A stretch of 32,547 nucleotides of DNA from an uncultured beta proteobacterium (lineage in GTDB: Bacteria; Pseudomonadota; Gammaproteobacteria; Burkholderiales; SG8-41), in the NCBI GenBank assembly GCA_902825845.1, contig CADECM010000072.1:1-32547 (forward strand). Reading direction: 5' to 3'. Of the stretch, positions 23,435-31,755 are shown in pieces. The stretch's first letter is position 1. Each line of letters opens with the position of its first letter. A model generated the notes under the pieces. It was given only the letters and a program-made list of their open reading frames with translations, was not told where the DNA came from and ran no database searches. Both the position numbers and the translations under genes were made by a program.

Positions 23435-24124
23435 TTACGCCGTGCCTTCCACCTCCACCATCGCCCACACGCGGCGCATGGGTCCGCGCGAGCGGATCAG
23501 CTCAGCGGCGGCGTCCTGGGCAAGCTGCGGGTCGATCCACTGCGGTTTGCCCAGCGTGCATGACAGATACGCGCGGTGCGCGTTCTCCTCGAGGAAGAAC
23601 GCGCCCGCGACACAGGCTTCGATGTCCTCGCCGGTGACCACGCCGCCGTGTGCATAGAGCAGCGCCGCGCGGCGGTGGCCCAGTGCCTGCGCCAGCGCCA
23701 CGCCGCGTTCGGTGGTGCTCACCAGCCGCGGATCGGGATAAATGGGCAGACCATCCGCGAACAGCGTGCCCATCAAGTGTATCGGCCGCAGCGTGTGTTG
23801 CGCGCTGGTGGTGAATGCCGTCGCATGCATGCCGTGATAGTGAATGACGCTGTGTACATCCGGGCGCGCGCGGTAAATCTCGTGGTGAATCGGCGCCTCG
23901 CCCGGGCGCTCGCCCTTGCCGCCGAGTTTGCTGCCGTTCATGTCGTAGACCAGCATATCGTCGGGTACGATGTCGCGGCCGAGCGAGTGGCGCGTCAGCA
24001 GATAGGTATCGGTGCCGGGCACGCGCACGCTGAGATGGCCGAAGCCTTCGATGAACCCGCGGCGGTACAGAAAGCGCCAGGCCTTCATGCACTTGTCCAT
24101 CAGCGTTGCTTCGGCGGAAGGCAT
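23435..24124 (-). CDS. Class II aldolase/adducin family protein
   Basis: A zinc-dependent aldolase of the fuculose-phosphate aldolase fold, 229 residues. The likely zinc ligands are H95 and H97 (VIHYHGMH) and H159 (YAHGGVV), with the catalytic acid near E76 (GEAPIHHEIY). The N-terminal FIEGFGHLSVRVPG replaces the usual 'G.GNlS.R' block. Phosphate-binding residues of sugar-phosphate aldolases are not obvious, so a decarboxylase or an aldolase for a non-phosphorylated substrate is possible. It is the last gene of a minus-strand set, 10 bases after the 200-residue unknown protein. The start is the ATG complementary to 24122-24124. Confidence 0.88.
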   Translation of the reverse strand: MPSAEATLMDKCMKAWRFLYRRGFIEGFGHLSVRVPGTDTYLLTRHSLGRDIVPDDMLVYDMNGSKLGGKGERPGEAPIHHEIYRARPDVHSVIHYHGMHATAFTTSAQHTLRPIHLMGTLFADGLPIYPDPRLVSTTERGVALAQALGHRRAALLYAHGGVVTGEDIEACVAGAFFLEENAHRAYLSCTLGKPQWIDPQLAQDAAAELIRSRGPMRRVWAMVEVEGTA

Positions 24125-24134
24125 GCGTGTATCC

Positions 24135-24737
24135 CTATGTGGAGGGGGTGGGTGGCGCGGGCTGTGGATTGAACCCAAAACGGATCGGCACGTCTTCGGC
24201 ATGGATCGGTTCAAACCGGACAGTGCTGTCGCGAAACCGCAGCCACAGCGGGATCGGCTGCTGGTGCTCGATCAGTTCCACCAGTTCGTCGAAAACGTCC
24301 TCATTGATGACATTGCCGTTCACATCGATGATCGCTGCCAGCAATAACGGATCCAGATCCTGATCGTGAATGATGCCGGGGCCGCGGTCGGTGTGCAGCA
24401 CAACGGCTCCCTGTTCGTCGATCCACGCGCCGTGCAGGATGTTCACAGGCAAGCCGCTGTGTGTGGCCAACGCGAGCGGTGCGTTCAGGCCGCTGGAGAC
24501 GCGATAGATGTACGGCGTGTAATCCAGATCGACAAACACGCGCTGCGGGCCGTTCTGAAAATACCAGTTGCCGGCATCGTCATGCAGATAATTGCGGCTG
24601 ATGAACGCATTGAGCCCCTCATTGCCGATGGTTTCGCGCTTGAGCAGCCAGTTGCCCCGCCGGTCCAGCGCGAGCCAGCCATACACGGCGGGCACGTTGG
24701 GCCATTTGGCCATGGCGCGCAGAACGGTTTCATCCAT
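24135..24737 (-). CDS. Conserved protein of unknown function (PNVPAVYGWL family)
   Basis: The product is 200 residues, soluble, without signal peptide, membrane segment or Cys. Its N-terminal half has the striking block KWPNVPAVYGWLALDRRGNW, then RNYLHDD, NWYFQNGPQRVFVDLDYTP and LHGAWIDEQG. I recognise these blocks from uncharacterised betaproteobacterial proteins but cannot give a reliable DUF number or function. Its tail is proline-rich (NPQPAPPTPST). It lies between the oxaloacetate-decarboxylase-like gene (34 bases) and the class II aldolase gene (10 bases), so it is very likely cotranscribed with both. The start is the ATG complementary to 24735-24737; a TTG at 24770 is less likely. Confidence 0.75.
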   Translation of the reverse strand: MDETVLRAMAKWPNVPAVYGWLALDRRGNWLLKRETIGNEGLNAFISRNYLHDDAGNWYFQNGPQRVFVDLDYTPYIYRVSSGLNAPLALATHSGLPVNILHGAWIDEQGAVVLHTDRGPGIIHDQDLDPLLLAAIIDVNGNVINEDVFDELVELIEHQQPIPLWLRFRDSTVRFEPIHAEDVPIRFGFNPQPAPPTPST

Positions 24738-24771
24738 GATCCGGCCGGTGCGCTGCGTGCCGCTGGACAAC

Positions 24772-25632
24772 CTACTTCATGAACGCCTTGACCCAGTCCT
24801 TGTACTGCGGATTGTGGGTCATCTTGTCCATTTCCTCATTCGAGGCGATTTTGGACTTGAGCTCTGCCGGATTGCCGCCGTTGTACAGATGGCTGTAAAT
24901 TTCGCGCAGCACCTTGACCGCCCCAGCGAGCGGTTGATGGCCTTGCAGCACCACGCGCGCGCCGGCAGCGAGAAATTGATCGCGTGTGATGGCGGCGGGC
25001 GCCGAGCCGCAGATGATCGGCAATTTCGACGCTTCATGGATGGCCCTGATCTGTTCGATCGAGTCCGAGCCGACCACGAAAATGCAATCCACACCGCAGG
25101 CCGCGTAGGCCTTGGCGCGCGCGCACGTGCCTTCGAGTCCTTCGACCTTCAGCGCCGCCGTGCGGCCGGCGATCACGGTGGCGGGGTCTTGCTTGGCGGC
25201 GACGGCGGCTTTCAGCTTGCCGACCATTTCGGGCAGTGAAATCAACTCGTCCTTTTCCTGACCGAAGCGCAGCGGCAGCGCGGTATCTTCAATGCTCATT
25301 GCCGACACGCCCGCATGTTCGCATTCGATCACCGTGCGCATCACATTCAGGGCGTTGCCGTAACCGTGGTCGGCATCGACCAGCAGGGAGATATCCGACG
25401 CGCGCATGATGCGGCGAATCTGGTCGGCGAACTCGGTAAGGGTCAATACGATCAGATCGGGCGCGGCCAGCGTGCTGTTCGACGACACCGAGCCGGCAAG
25501 GATGCCGAGTGTATAGCCCACATCCTGCGCGATACGCGCGGAGAGGCCGTCATATACGCTGGCGGGAGACAGGCACTGGTTGCCGTTGAGGATGGCGCGC
25601 ATCTGATTGCGCTGTTCGGTTGGGCTTTTCAT
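24772..25632 (-). CDS. Isocitrate lyase/PEP mutase family protein, oxaloacetate decarboxylase-like
   Basis: A TIM-barrel enzyme of 286 residues. DADHGYGNALNVMRTV (86 onward) supplies the metal-binding Asp residues, SIEDTALP is at 113-120, and H232 lies in LQGHQ. The isocitrate-lyase KKCGH cysteine loop is absent. Layout, length and the histidine near 232-235 resemble the Pseudomonas protein PA4872, shown to be an oxaloacetate decarboxylase, so that activity is the best guess. Methylisocitrate lyase or carboxyPEP mutase activity is less likely. The copy of the AT-rich element with 26 bases identical to 5585-5610 ends 12 bases before the start codon. No strong ribosome binding site is seen. Confidence 0.83.
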   Translation of the reverse strand: MKSPTEQRNQMRAILNGNQCLSPASVYDGLSARIAQDVGYTLGILAGSVSSNSTLAAPDLIVLTLTEFADQIRRIMRASDISLLVDADHGYGNALNVMRTVIECEHAGVSAMSIEDTALPLRFGQEKDELISLPEMVGKLKAAVAAKQDPATVIAGRTAALKVEGLEGTCARAKAYAACGVDCIFVVGSDSIEQIRAIHEASKLPIICGSAPAAITRDQFLAAGARVVLQGHQPLAGAVKVLREIYSHLYNGGNPAELKSKIASNEEMDKMTHNPQYKDWVKAFMK

Positions 25633-25644
25633 GATTGTCCATTA

Positions 25645-25670
25645 AAAAATTCAATAAAAACAGATACTTA
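25645..25670 (-). repeat. Copy C of the dispersed TAAGTAT...TGTTTTTA element
   Basis: On the minus strand it begins TAAGTATCTGTTTTTA at 25670 and is identical to 5585-5610 over 26 bases. It lies in the 64-base gap between the CDGSH gene and the oxaloacetate-decarboxylase-like gene, on their coding strand. It ends 12 bases before the downstream ATG. Confidence 0.85.
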
Positions 25671-25696
25671 AATTATTTTCCGCATTGGGGCGATCG

Positions 25697-25933
25697 CTAC
25701 AGCGATTTATGCGTGCCGTCGCAGAACGGCGCATTCTTGCTGTGTTTGCAGCCGCACAGGCGCCGGGTTTCGGCCTGCGTCACGGTGAACTTCAGCGGCG
25801 TGAAGCTCGTGCTCTTGTGCGAGCCGTCGCAGAACGGCTGTTTCTTCGACTGGCCACAGGCGCACCACCAGTAATCGCCGGGGGCGAGGTCGACGGGATA
25901 GGATGCCTTTTGTGCGATGACGGGTTCAGCCAT
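25697..25933 (-). CDS. Double CDGSH iron-sulfur protein
   Basis: The product is 78 residues with two complete CDGSH motifs, each binding a [2Fe-2S] cluster by three Cys and one His: C24, C26, C35, H39 (PFCDGSH) and C60, C62, C71, H75 (PFCDGTH). Tandem CDGSH proteins of this size are known in bacteria. Roles in redox or cluster transfer have been proposed, but none is proven for this type. It starts at the ATG complementary to 25931-25933, with GGAG 6 bases upstream. It follows the TauD-like gene after 24 bases, so an electron-transfer role for that dioxygenase or for the downstream enzymes is conceivable but inferred. Confidence 0.93.
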   Translation of the reverse strand: MAEPVIAQKASYPVDLAPGDYWWCACGQSKKQPFCDGSHKSTSFTPLKFTVTQAETRRLCGCKHSKNAPFCDGTHKSL

Positions 25934-25957
25934 GATGCTCCTTTCGTTTGCGTGGCG

Positions 25958-26830
25958 TTAATGCACGGTTGGGCCGTCGCCGGCCACGGTCGTGCGATGC
26001 AGGATACGCGCATGTTCGGTAATGGCATAGGGGCGGGCGCGGTGCAGCGCCGCGCGGTTGTCATACATGACCAGATCGCCGACCTGCCAGTGGTGCATAT
26101 AGGTCCATTCCTCGCGCGTGGCGAAGGCAAGCAATTCCTGCAGCAGCGCGCGGCCTTCCGCTTCGGGCATGCCGGCGATATGCGAGGCATGCGAACCGAC
26201 GTACAGCGCCTTGCGGCCATTCACCGGATTGGCGCGGATGATCGCCTGCGCCACGGGCGGAAAACGCCTGTCTTCGTCAGCGTTGGTGAGTTGGATACCA
26301 TCGTTGCGGCGCGAATAGGCGTAATGATGTATTGCCGCCCTGCCTTCCAGTTCGCGCTTGCGCGATTCCGGCAGCGCATCGTATGCCGCGCGCAGGCTGG
26401 CAAATTGCGTCTGCGCGCACGCGTTGCTGTTGGGCGGCAGCACGCGCGCGTACAGCAGCGAGGCCTTGGCCGGTACTTTCTTGAATGAGCTGTCCGAGTG
26501 CCAGTTGCGCTGGCCGATGCGGTAGATCAGGCGCGGGTCGTTGGAGGCCATCAGCCTGCCGTCGGGGTCGAGATTGGAAATAACCGACACCTGTTTCACG
26601 GTGAAGTTATTGGCGATGTGGCCCTGCGTGGTTTCCAGTGCGCCGAAGCGGCTGCTGAACGCAATCTGGCTCGCGTCGTCCAGCGCCTGTTGGGGAAACA
26701 CCAGTACTGAATGGGTCTCAAACGCGTTTTCGATGTCGGCGAAGGTGGAATCATCCAGCGGGCGCGTGAGATCGACGTTGGTGATCTGCGCGCCGAACAC
26801 CGGTGTGAGCGGTCGTACGCTGATGGACAT
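25958..26830 (-). CDS. TauD/TfdA-family Fe(II)/2-oxoglutarate dioxygenase
   Basis: The product is 290 residues. The Fe(II) triad is H111-x-D113 (WHSDSSF) and H263 (ALHRARPY), and R275 in HARILHRT is placed to hold 2-oxoglutarate. The N-terminal FGAQITNVDLTRPLDD is the usual family opening. The sequence resembles the 2,4-D/TfdA-like branch more than taurine dioxygenase, but the substrate cannot be read. The start is the ATG complementary to 26828-26830, with GGAG 5 bases upstream; longer in-frame starts lack similarity. It is first in a minus-strand run with the CDGSH, oxaloacetate-decarboxylase-like, unknown and aldolase genes. A TATCAT -10-like box lies about 40 bases before the start, without a clear -35. 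Confidence 0.9.
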   Translation of the reverse strand: MSISVRPLTPVFGAQITNVDLTRPLDDSTFADIENAFETHSVLVFPQQALDDASQIAFSSRFGALETTQGHIANNFTVKQVSVISNLDPDGRLMASNDPRLIYRIGQRNWHSDSSFKKVPAKASLLYARVLPPNSNACAQTQFASLRAAYDALPESRKRELEGRAAIHHYAYSRRNDGIQLTNADEDRRFPPVAQAIIRANPVNGRKALYVGSHASHIAGMPEAEGRALLQELLAFATREEWTYMHHWQVGDLVMYDNRAALHRARPYAITEHARILHRTTVAGDGPTVH

Positions 26831-27035
26831 GGCGGCTCCTTGCGGGCAGGCGAGGGTGAGCGGTGCTGCAAATATGATAGCACCGAGCGGCATGCAGGCC
26901 ATGCCGTGCAAGGCCAGCGGGCGAATCACGCAGTAACGATATTCCCAGCGGCTACACCGACCGTACAGCGTGTCTGCCTGCGGGCAGGCGGCAGGCTCGC
27001 AGCATGGATCAAGGCGGCCTCCACGCCCGCTTGCC

Positions 27036-27647
27036 TCACAGTGTCTTGATCTGCACCTTGCGCCACTTGATCGTGCCGCCAGGTTCCTTGCCGCGATTGC
27101 CGAACTGCAATGCAATCGGCCCTTGCTTTAACTTGCCATCGTTACTTTGTGCGGTCACCGTGCCATTGAGTTCGACTTTCAGCGCTGTTCCATTCGCGGT
27201 GATGCGAAAGGTATTCCAGCCGCCATTGGTCTTGTAGACCGTGGGTACCGGCACTTTGGCGACGTTGACGATGGACCCCGTGCGATATTCCTGTCCCGGG
27301 CGTTTGTCGAAAATATTGACCTCGTAGCCGTCGGTAGCGGTGACCTTGTTCGGATCAGTTACACGCAGGAACACGCCGCTCTGGGTGTCTTCATTGGCCC
27401 AGAATTCGACGTAGAGCTCAAAGTTACCGTAAGACTTCCTGGTTACCAGATAGCCGCCCTTGCCCTTGTCCGCGACGATAGCGCCACCCTCAGTACGCCA
27501 GTTGGCATCGCCGATCCGATTGAAGTTCTGCAGGCCTTTGTCACCATCAATCAGCGTCTCCCACCCCTCTCCGCCAGGGCTGGCACATCCGAAAATGCTC
27601 AATGCAATGAATAGCACTGCCGTGACGGCAGCGAAGCGGTTCTTCAT
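27036..27647 (-). CDS. DUF1080 (3-keto-disaccharide hydrolase-like) lipoprotein
   Basis: The product is 203 residues. The signal peptide ends in a lipobox-like SIFGC with C21 as the probable lipidated residue, so it should sit in the envelope. The rest is a single concanavalin-like beta-sandwich of the DUF1080 family: GWETLIDGDKGLQNF, TEGGAIVADKG, NFELYVEFW, SGVFLRV and WNTFRITANGTALKVELNG. Some members act on 3-keto glycosides, but catalytic residues cannot be assigned here. It is transcribed alone, 205 bases upstream of the TauD-like gene on the same strand. The ribosome binding site GGAG precedes the ATG complementary to 27645-27647. Confidence 0.85.
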   Translation of the reverse strand: MKNRFAAVTAVLFIALSIFGCASPGGEGWETLIDGDKGLQNFNRIGDANWRTEGGAIVADKGKGGYLVTRKSYGNFELYVEFWANEDTQSGVFLRVTDPNKVTATDGYEVNIFDKRPGQEYRTGSIVNVAKVPVPTVYKTNGGWNTFRITANGTALKVELNGTVTAQSNDGKLKQGPIALQFGNRGKEPGGTIKWRKVQIKTL

Positions 27648-27913
27648 GATTGCTCCTCGGGTCGTTTGGGTGGGTGGGGCGTTTGCCGCGACGTGTGTTG
27701 CGGGGGGAACGGTATTGCAGGAAGAAAAATCGGGTTCGTGGCGGCATCAGCTGTGTCATCCAACAGCTGCCACTACCGGCAATCTATTCCCGGTCCGCCG
27801 ATCCGTCAATCGCCGGCTGGGCGGCGCGGCGCGGTGGCGCTTGCCATGCGCTAGCACCAGCAAGCGATGGGCAGCGGCAAATGTTCATTCTCCGGAGGCG
27901 CTGCCTCGGAACA

Positions 27914-28984
27914 CTAGAACATTTCGATGGCGCCGGTCTGAATTTCGGATTGCGAGATCAATCCCTGCTGCACCAGCTCTTCGTAGACCCGAATCTGGTT
28001 GCGGCCATTCTGCTTGGCGTAATAGAGTGCCTGGTCCGCGCGGTCCATGGCGGTGCGCGGCAGCTTGCCCGGCTGCAGCAGGCAGGCGCCGATGCTGACG
28101 GTGATGCCGCCGATCTGCGGAAAGCGGTGATGCTCGACCGCGCTGCGGAACCGTTCGAGCGCCGCGTGGATTTTCGTGAAATCGGTATCGGCGATCAGCA
28201 CCACGAACTCCTCGCCACCGAAACGGAACAGCAGATCGTTGTCGCGAAATGTTTTTTTCATCAGGTCCGCGAACAGCAGCAGGACTTCGTCGCCGTAGAT
28301 ATGCCCGAAATTGTCGTTGACCTGTTTGAAATGATCGATGTCGAGCGCGGCGATGCAAAACTGCCTGCCGCCCCAATCGTCGCCCGCGCCCTGCACATTG
28401 CGGTGCGCGGCAAAGATTCCGGAAATGCGCTGGTCGAGGGTTTTTCGGTTCAGCAGGCCGGTCAGTGCATCGCGTTCGTTATCGTCGAGCAAGGTCAGAA
28501 AGTTGGTGTAAAGCTCAAGCAGCAGGGTGAGAATGCGACGGGTATTGGCATCATTGCGTGCGTGTTCCAGCCGGCAGAAGCGGGTGACGTTGCCGTTGGC
28601 GCCGCGCAACGGCAGAATCAATTCTGCCGCCATGTCGCCTGATGCAGCCGGTGCATTCGCGGGATAACGATCGCGCAGCCGCTCAGCCAGATGCGGATTG
28701 CCGGAAAGCGCAAACGGTTTCACCGGCACGCTGCGCGGCGACACCGGCAGGCCGCCGGACAAATGCGACACCGGTATCGCGATGATGTCGTCGTCTTTGG
28801 TCTCCAGCTGAAATATCGTCAGCGTGCGCGCGTCGGTCAGCTGCAGAATCACGCGATTCATGCAGTCCTCCAGGGCAATACGGTCGCGCTGCTGGGTTAC
28901 CTCGACAATGGAGGCAATAAGCGCCTCCAGCTGCCGGATATCCGCGGCTGCGTGAGCTGTATCCTGTGCTGCGGGACTATTCAT
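27914..28984 (-). CDS. Diguanylate cyclase (GGDEF domain)
   Basis: Makes cyclic di-GMP from two GTP. It has 356 residues without membrane segments. The N-terminal 165 residues look like a GAF-type sensory domain (LQLTDARTLTIFQLETKDDD). The GGDEF domain at about 171-335 has DALTGLLNR, DIDHFKQVND and the active-site GGEEF at 256-260. RDND (247-250) lies five residues before it, an intact I-site, so the enzyme should be inhibited by its own product. There is no EAL domain. The start is unsure: ATG 28984 or GTG 29002, both with weak ribosome binding sites. It is divergent from the SGNH hydrolase gene. Confidence 0.92.
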   Translation of the reverse strand: MNSPAAQDTAHAAADIRQLEALIASIVEVTQQRDRIALEDCMNRVILQLTDARTLTIFQLETKDDDIIAIPVSHLSGGLPVSPRSVPVKPFALSGNPHLAERLRDRYPANAPAASGDMAAELILPLRGANGNVTRFCRLEHARNDANTRRILTLLLELYTNFLTLLDDNERDALTGLLNRKTLDQRISGIFAAHRNVQGAGDDWGGRQFCIAALDIDHFKQVNDNFGHIYGDEVLLLFADLMKKTFRDNDLLFRFGGEEFVVLIADTDFTKIHAALERFRSAVEHHRFPQIGGITVSIGACLLQPGKLPRTAMDRADQALYYAKQNGRNQIRVYEELVQQGLISQSEIQTGAIEMF

Positions 28985-29101
28985 GCGGGTTCGCGAATCC
29001 ACTGAAATTTCCCGCGTCAGGCGGGTACGTGCGCTGGTGCCATGGCAGCAAACGCGGCAATATACCGCAGTTCCCGCCGGACTTGATCGTGCAGACAGCG
29101 G

Positions 29102-30478
29102 GTGATTTCCGTGTTATTTGAAAGGGGAAGCGGGTGCGGAATTCGTTCACTTTTTTTGTTGATCGGGTTATTTATTCTATCGGCATGGTCGGCCATGGCT
29201 GATGCCACCACGTCCGCTCTCAAATGGGTGGTGAGCTGGGCGGCGTCGATGCAGGGGCCGTATCCTACAGGCAATCCGACCGCGATGCCGGACATGAGCC
29301 GCGTGTTTCCGTTGCCTGAAGCCGGCGCGCGCGAGCAGTCGTTTCGGCTGATCGTGCGGCCCACGCTGTGGGGCCGCGAGACGCGCATTCGCCTGTCCAA
29401 TGCACTTGGCGCGCGCCCGATACATTTTGATGGCGTGTACATCGGCCTGCAAAGCGCGGCGGCCGAAGTCATGGCCGGCAGTAACCGCGCCGTGGCCTTT
29501 GGCGGCGAAGCAGGGGTGACGGTTGCCCCCGGCGAAGCGGTGTGGAGCGATGCCGTCACCTTGCCGTTTGTGCGTGATCCCGCCTCAAACGAACTGGCGG
29601 GCCGCAAACTCGCGGTGAGCTTTCACGTGGCGGGCGAGAGCGGGCCGATGAGCTGGCACGCCAAGGCGCTGCAATCCTCGTATGTGACGTGGCCGGGCGC
29701 GGGTGCGCAGGGCCATGAGGAGCGCGAAACGCCGTTCGCCTTTGCCACTGCGGCCTGGTACTTCCTCGATGCGCTCGACATGCGGGCCACGGATGACGCG
29801 TATGCGGTGGTGGCATTTGGTGATTCGATTACCGATGGCACGGCATCCACCATCAACGGCGACGACCGCTGGCCCGACGTGCTGGCGCGGCGGCTGCGCG
29901 CGGCGCATGGCAATCGCATCGGGGTGGCGAATGCGGGCATCGGCGGCAATCAGGTGATCGGCCCGCCGGTGTATCCACCGTCCCCGCCGCTGCCGGCGTT
30001 TCCCGGCGGGCCGTCGGCGCTGTCTCGTCTTGAGCGTGACGTGCTGTCGCTGTCGGGCGTGAAAGCCGTGATCTGGCTCGAGGGCATCAATGACTTCAGC
30101 CGCAACGGCAACGCCAGCGTCGAGGCCGTTGCCGAGGGCATGCGCGCCGGTGTTGCGCGCATGCGCGCACGCATTCCCGGCGTGCGCGTGATCGGCGCCA
30201 CGGTGGTATCCGCGCTGGGCGCCAGCAGCCCCGCGCACGGCCATGTCGAAGAGGATCAAAAGCGCCGCCAGCTCAATGCCTTCATCCGCGATTCCGGCGT
30301 GTTCGATGGGGTGGCGGATTTCGATCGAGTGATAACGGATACGGCGACCGGGGAGATGGGGGCGGCGTTCGTGCCGGACAATGCACTGGGTGGGCCCGGC
30401 GACAAACTGCACCCGAACCGGCTGGGCTATGCCGCGATGGCCGCCGCCATCGACCTCGCACTGCTGGCGCCGGCGTGA
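29102..30478 (+). CDS. Exported SGNH/GDSL-family hydrolase
   Basis: The product is about 458 residues with an N-terminal signal peptide (hydrophobic SLFLLIGLFILSAWSAMA). A beta-rich N-terminal domain of 200 residues is followed by the SGNH hydrolase domain: GDSITDG with nucleophile S242, NAGIGGNQ, GIND at about 328-331, and DKLHPN with D434 and H437. This layout matches the secreted GDSL lipases/esterases with an extra front domain. Substrate unknown; ester or acetyl groups are likely. The start is GTG 29102 or GTG 29111, and neither has a clear ribosome binding site. The stop is 15 bases before the AT-rich element and 51 before the small lipoprotein start. Confidence 0.87.
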   Translation: MISVLFERGSGCGIRSLFLLIGLFILSAWSAMADATTSALKWVVSWAASMQGPYPTGNPTAMPDMSRVFPLPEAGAREQSFRLIVRPTLWGRETRIRLSNALGARPIHFDGVYIGLQSAAAEVMAGSNRAVAFGGEAGVTVAPGEAVWSDAVTLPFVRDPASNELAGRKLAVSFHVAGESGPMSWHAKALQSSYVTWPGAGAQGHEERETPFAFATAAWYFLDALDMRATDDAYAVVAFGDSITDGTASTINGDDRWPDVLARRLRAAHGNRIGVANAGIGGNQVIGPPVYPPSPPLPAFPGGPSALSRLERDVLSLSGVKAVIWLEGINDFSRNGNASVEAVAEGMRAGVARMRARIPGVRVIGATVVSALGASSPAHGHVEEDQKRRQLNAFIRDSGVFDGVADFDRVITDTATGEMGAAFVPDNALGGPGDKLHPNRLGYAAMAAAIDLALLAPA

Positions 30479-30493
30479 ACCGGAAATTTTACA

Positions 30494-30519
30494 TAAGTAT
30501 ATGTTTTTAAACAGTTTTT
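30494..30519 (+). repeat. Copy D of the dispersed TAAGTAT...TGTTTTTA element
   Basis: This copy begins TAAGTATATGTTTTTA, then AAACAGTTTTT. It matches copy A in 21 of 26 bases and copy B in 23. It is followed at once by GGAG and the ATG of the small lipoprotein gene. It lies on the coding strand, between two genes. Confidence 0.82.
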
Positions 30520-30529
30520 GGAGAATGAT

Positions 30530-30736
30530 ATGAGGCGACTCGCAAGCTTGATCGGCGTCGTGGCACTCGCCGGCTGCGGTGCTGAAGTGGCGACCACCGC
30601 GGCCACCACCGCGGCAATGAAAAAACAGGAAGTCGACGCCGCGCAGCAAACCAAGGCGATGGCACAGAAGAAAATCGATGCCGCTGCCCAGGCCATACAA
30701 CAACGCGCGGAGCAGCAAAGCAACGCCGGCAAGTAG
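30530..30736 (+). CDS. Small Ala/Gln-rich lipoprotein
   Basis: The product is 68 residues. MRRLASLIGVVALAGC is a textbook lipoprotein signal with C16 as the lipidated residue. The mature part (about 53 residues) is a likely amphipathic helix rich in Ala, Gln, Lys and Thr, with no other Cys, similar in style to small Lpp-like proteins. Family not recognised. The ribosome binding site GGAG (30520-30523) is seven bases from the ATG. The last 42 coding bases before the stop (30692-30733) occur again at 32072-32113, on the far side of the Bug receptor gene. Confidence 0.8.
   Translation: MRRLASLIGVVALAGCGAEVATTAATTAAMKKQEVDAAQQTKAMAQKKIDAAAQAIQQRAEQQSNAGK
30692..30733 (+). repeat. 42-base direct repeat, left copy (3' end of the small lipoprotein gene)
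   Basis: The repeat opens GCCATACAACAACGCGCGGA. It matches 32072-32113 in 39 of 42 positions, in the same orientation, 1,380 bases apart. This copy is coding and is followed by the stop codon TAG. Confidence 0.85.
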
Positions 30737-30789
30737 CTGTTTCCAGGGCTACACCGTATCGGTGCGCACACTGGCCGCACGCTCGCAGT

Positions 30790-31755
30790 CTACTGCCGCG
30801 CAATCCCCGCCTCGCGCGCGGCCGCTGCCCAGGATTGCACCTGGCCCGTGATGAACGCCGGCAGTTCCTGCCGCGACGGCGCGTTGCCCGTATCGAAGCC
30901 GATTTTGGCGAACCGCGCTTGCGCTTCGGGGCGCTTCACCACTTCGCTCACTTCACGCTGCATGCGCGTCACCACGGCAGACGGCACTTTCGACGGGCCG
31001 AACAGTGCAAACCAGTTGTAAATCGAAAAATTCGGCACGCCGGCCTCGACGATGGTGGGCACATCGGGCGCGGGCGGTGTGCGCGCGCGCGTGAGCGCCG
31101 CCAGCGCGCGCAAGCGGCCCTCTTTCACATGCGGCAACAGCGCATTGGTGCCGCCGGTGAGTATGTGCACGCGCCCGGCTAGCAAATCGGGCAACGCGGC
31201 GACGTCGCCCTTGTACGGCACGCTCAGCATATCGAGCTTCGCCACCGCCTTGACCTGCGCCATGGTGAATATTGTCGGCGGATTGGCCGCAGCGATGGTG
31301 AGCTTGCCGGGATTCGCTTTCGCGTATTGAATCAGTTCGCCCAGCGTTTTCGCCGGCACCCCGGTATGCAGCACCAGCAGATTGCTGCTCCACGCGACAA
31401 AGGTGATCGGCGCAAAATCCTTTGCCGTGTCGAACGTCAGGTTCTTGCGCATCGCCGGCACCCCGGCAATGTTGGCGGCATTGGCGAGCAGCAGGGTGTA
31501 ACCGTCGGGCGTGGCGTTGGCGGCCATTTCCATGGCGATGGCGCCGTCGGCGCCGGGGCGGTTGTCGATCAGCACGGTCTGGCCGAGGGCTTGCGACAAC
31601 GGTTGCGACACGATGCGCCCAGCGGCGTCGGTCGGGCCGCCCGCCGGCCAGCCGATCAACACGCGTATGGGACGCGCTGGATAGGCCTGTGCGTGTGTCA
31701 ACGCGCTGATGGCCGTCAACCCCACGCCGGCAAGACTGCGAAATTTCATGGGCAT
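30790..31755 (-). CDS. Bug-family periplasmic receptor (TctC-like)
   Basis: The product is 321 residues: a signal peptide (MPMKFRSLAGVGLTAISALT, cleavage after HAQA) and then YPARPIRVLIGWPAGGPTD, the hallmark of Bug proteins. Further blocks are VDNRPGA-like IDNRPGADGAIA, ATPDGYTLLL and VPYKGDVAALPDLLAGRV. The family binds small carboxylates or related ligands for tripartite tricarboxylate transporters, but most members are orphans, and no tctA or tctB is seen here. The start is the ATG complementary to 31753-31755, with GAGGAG six bases upstream. It is convergent with the small lipoprotein and flanked by the 42-base direct repeat. Confidence 0.93.
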   Translation of the reverse strand: MPMKFRSLAGVGLTAISALTHAQAYPARPIRVLIGWPAGGPTDAAGRIVSQPLSQALGQTVLIDNRPGADGAIAMEMAANATPDGYTLLLANAANIAGVPAMRKNLTFDTAKDFAPITFVAWSSNLLVLHTGVPAKTLGELIQYAKANPGKLTIAAANPPTIFTMAQVKAVAKLDMLSVPYKGDVAALPDLLAGRVHILTGGTNALLPHVKEGRLRALAALTRARTPPAPDVPTIVEAGVPNFSIYNWFALFGPSKVPSAVVTRMQREVSEVVKRPEAQARFAKIGFDTGNAPSRQELPAFITGQVQSWAAAAREAGIARQ

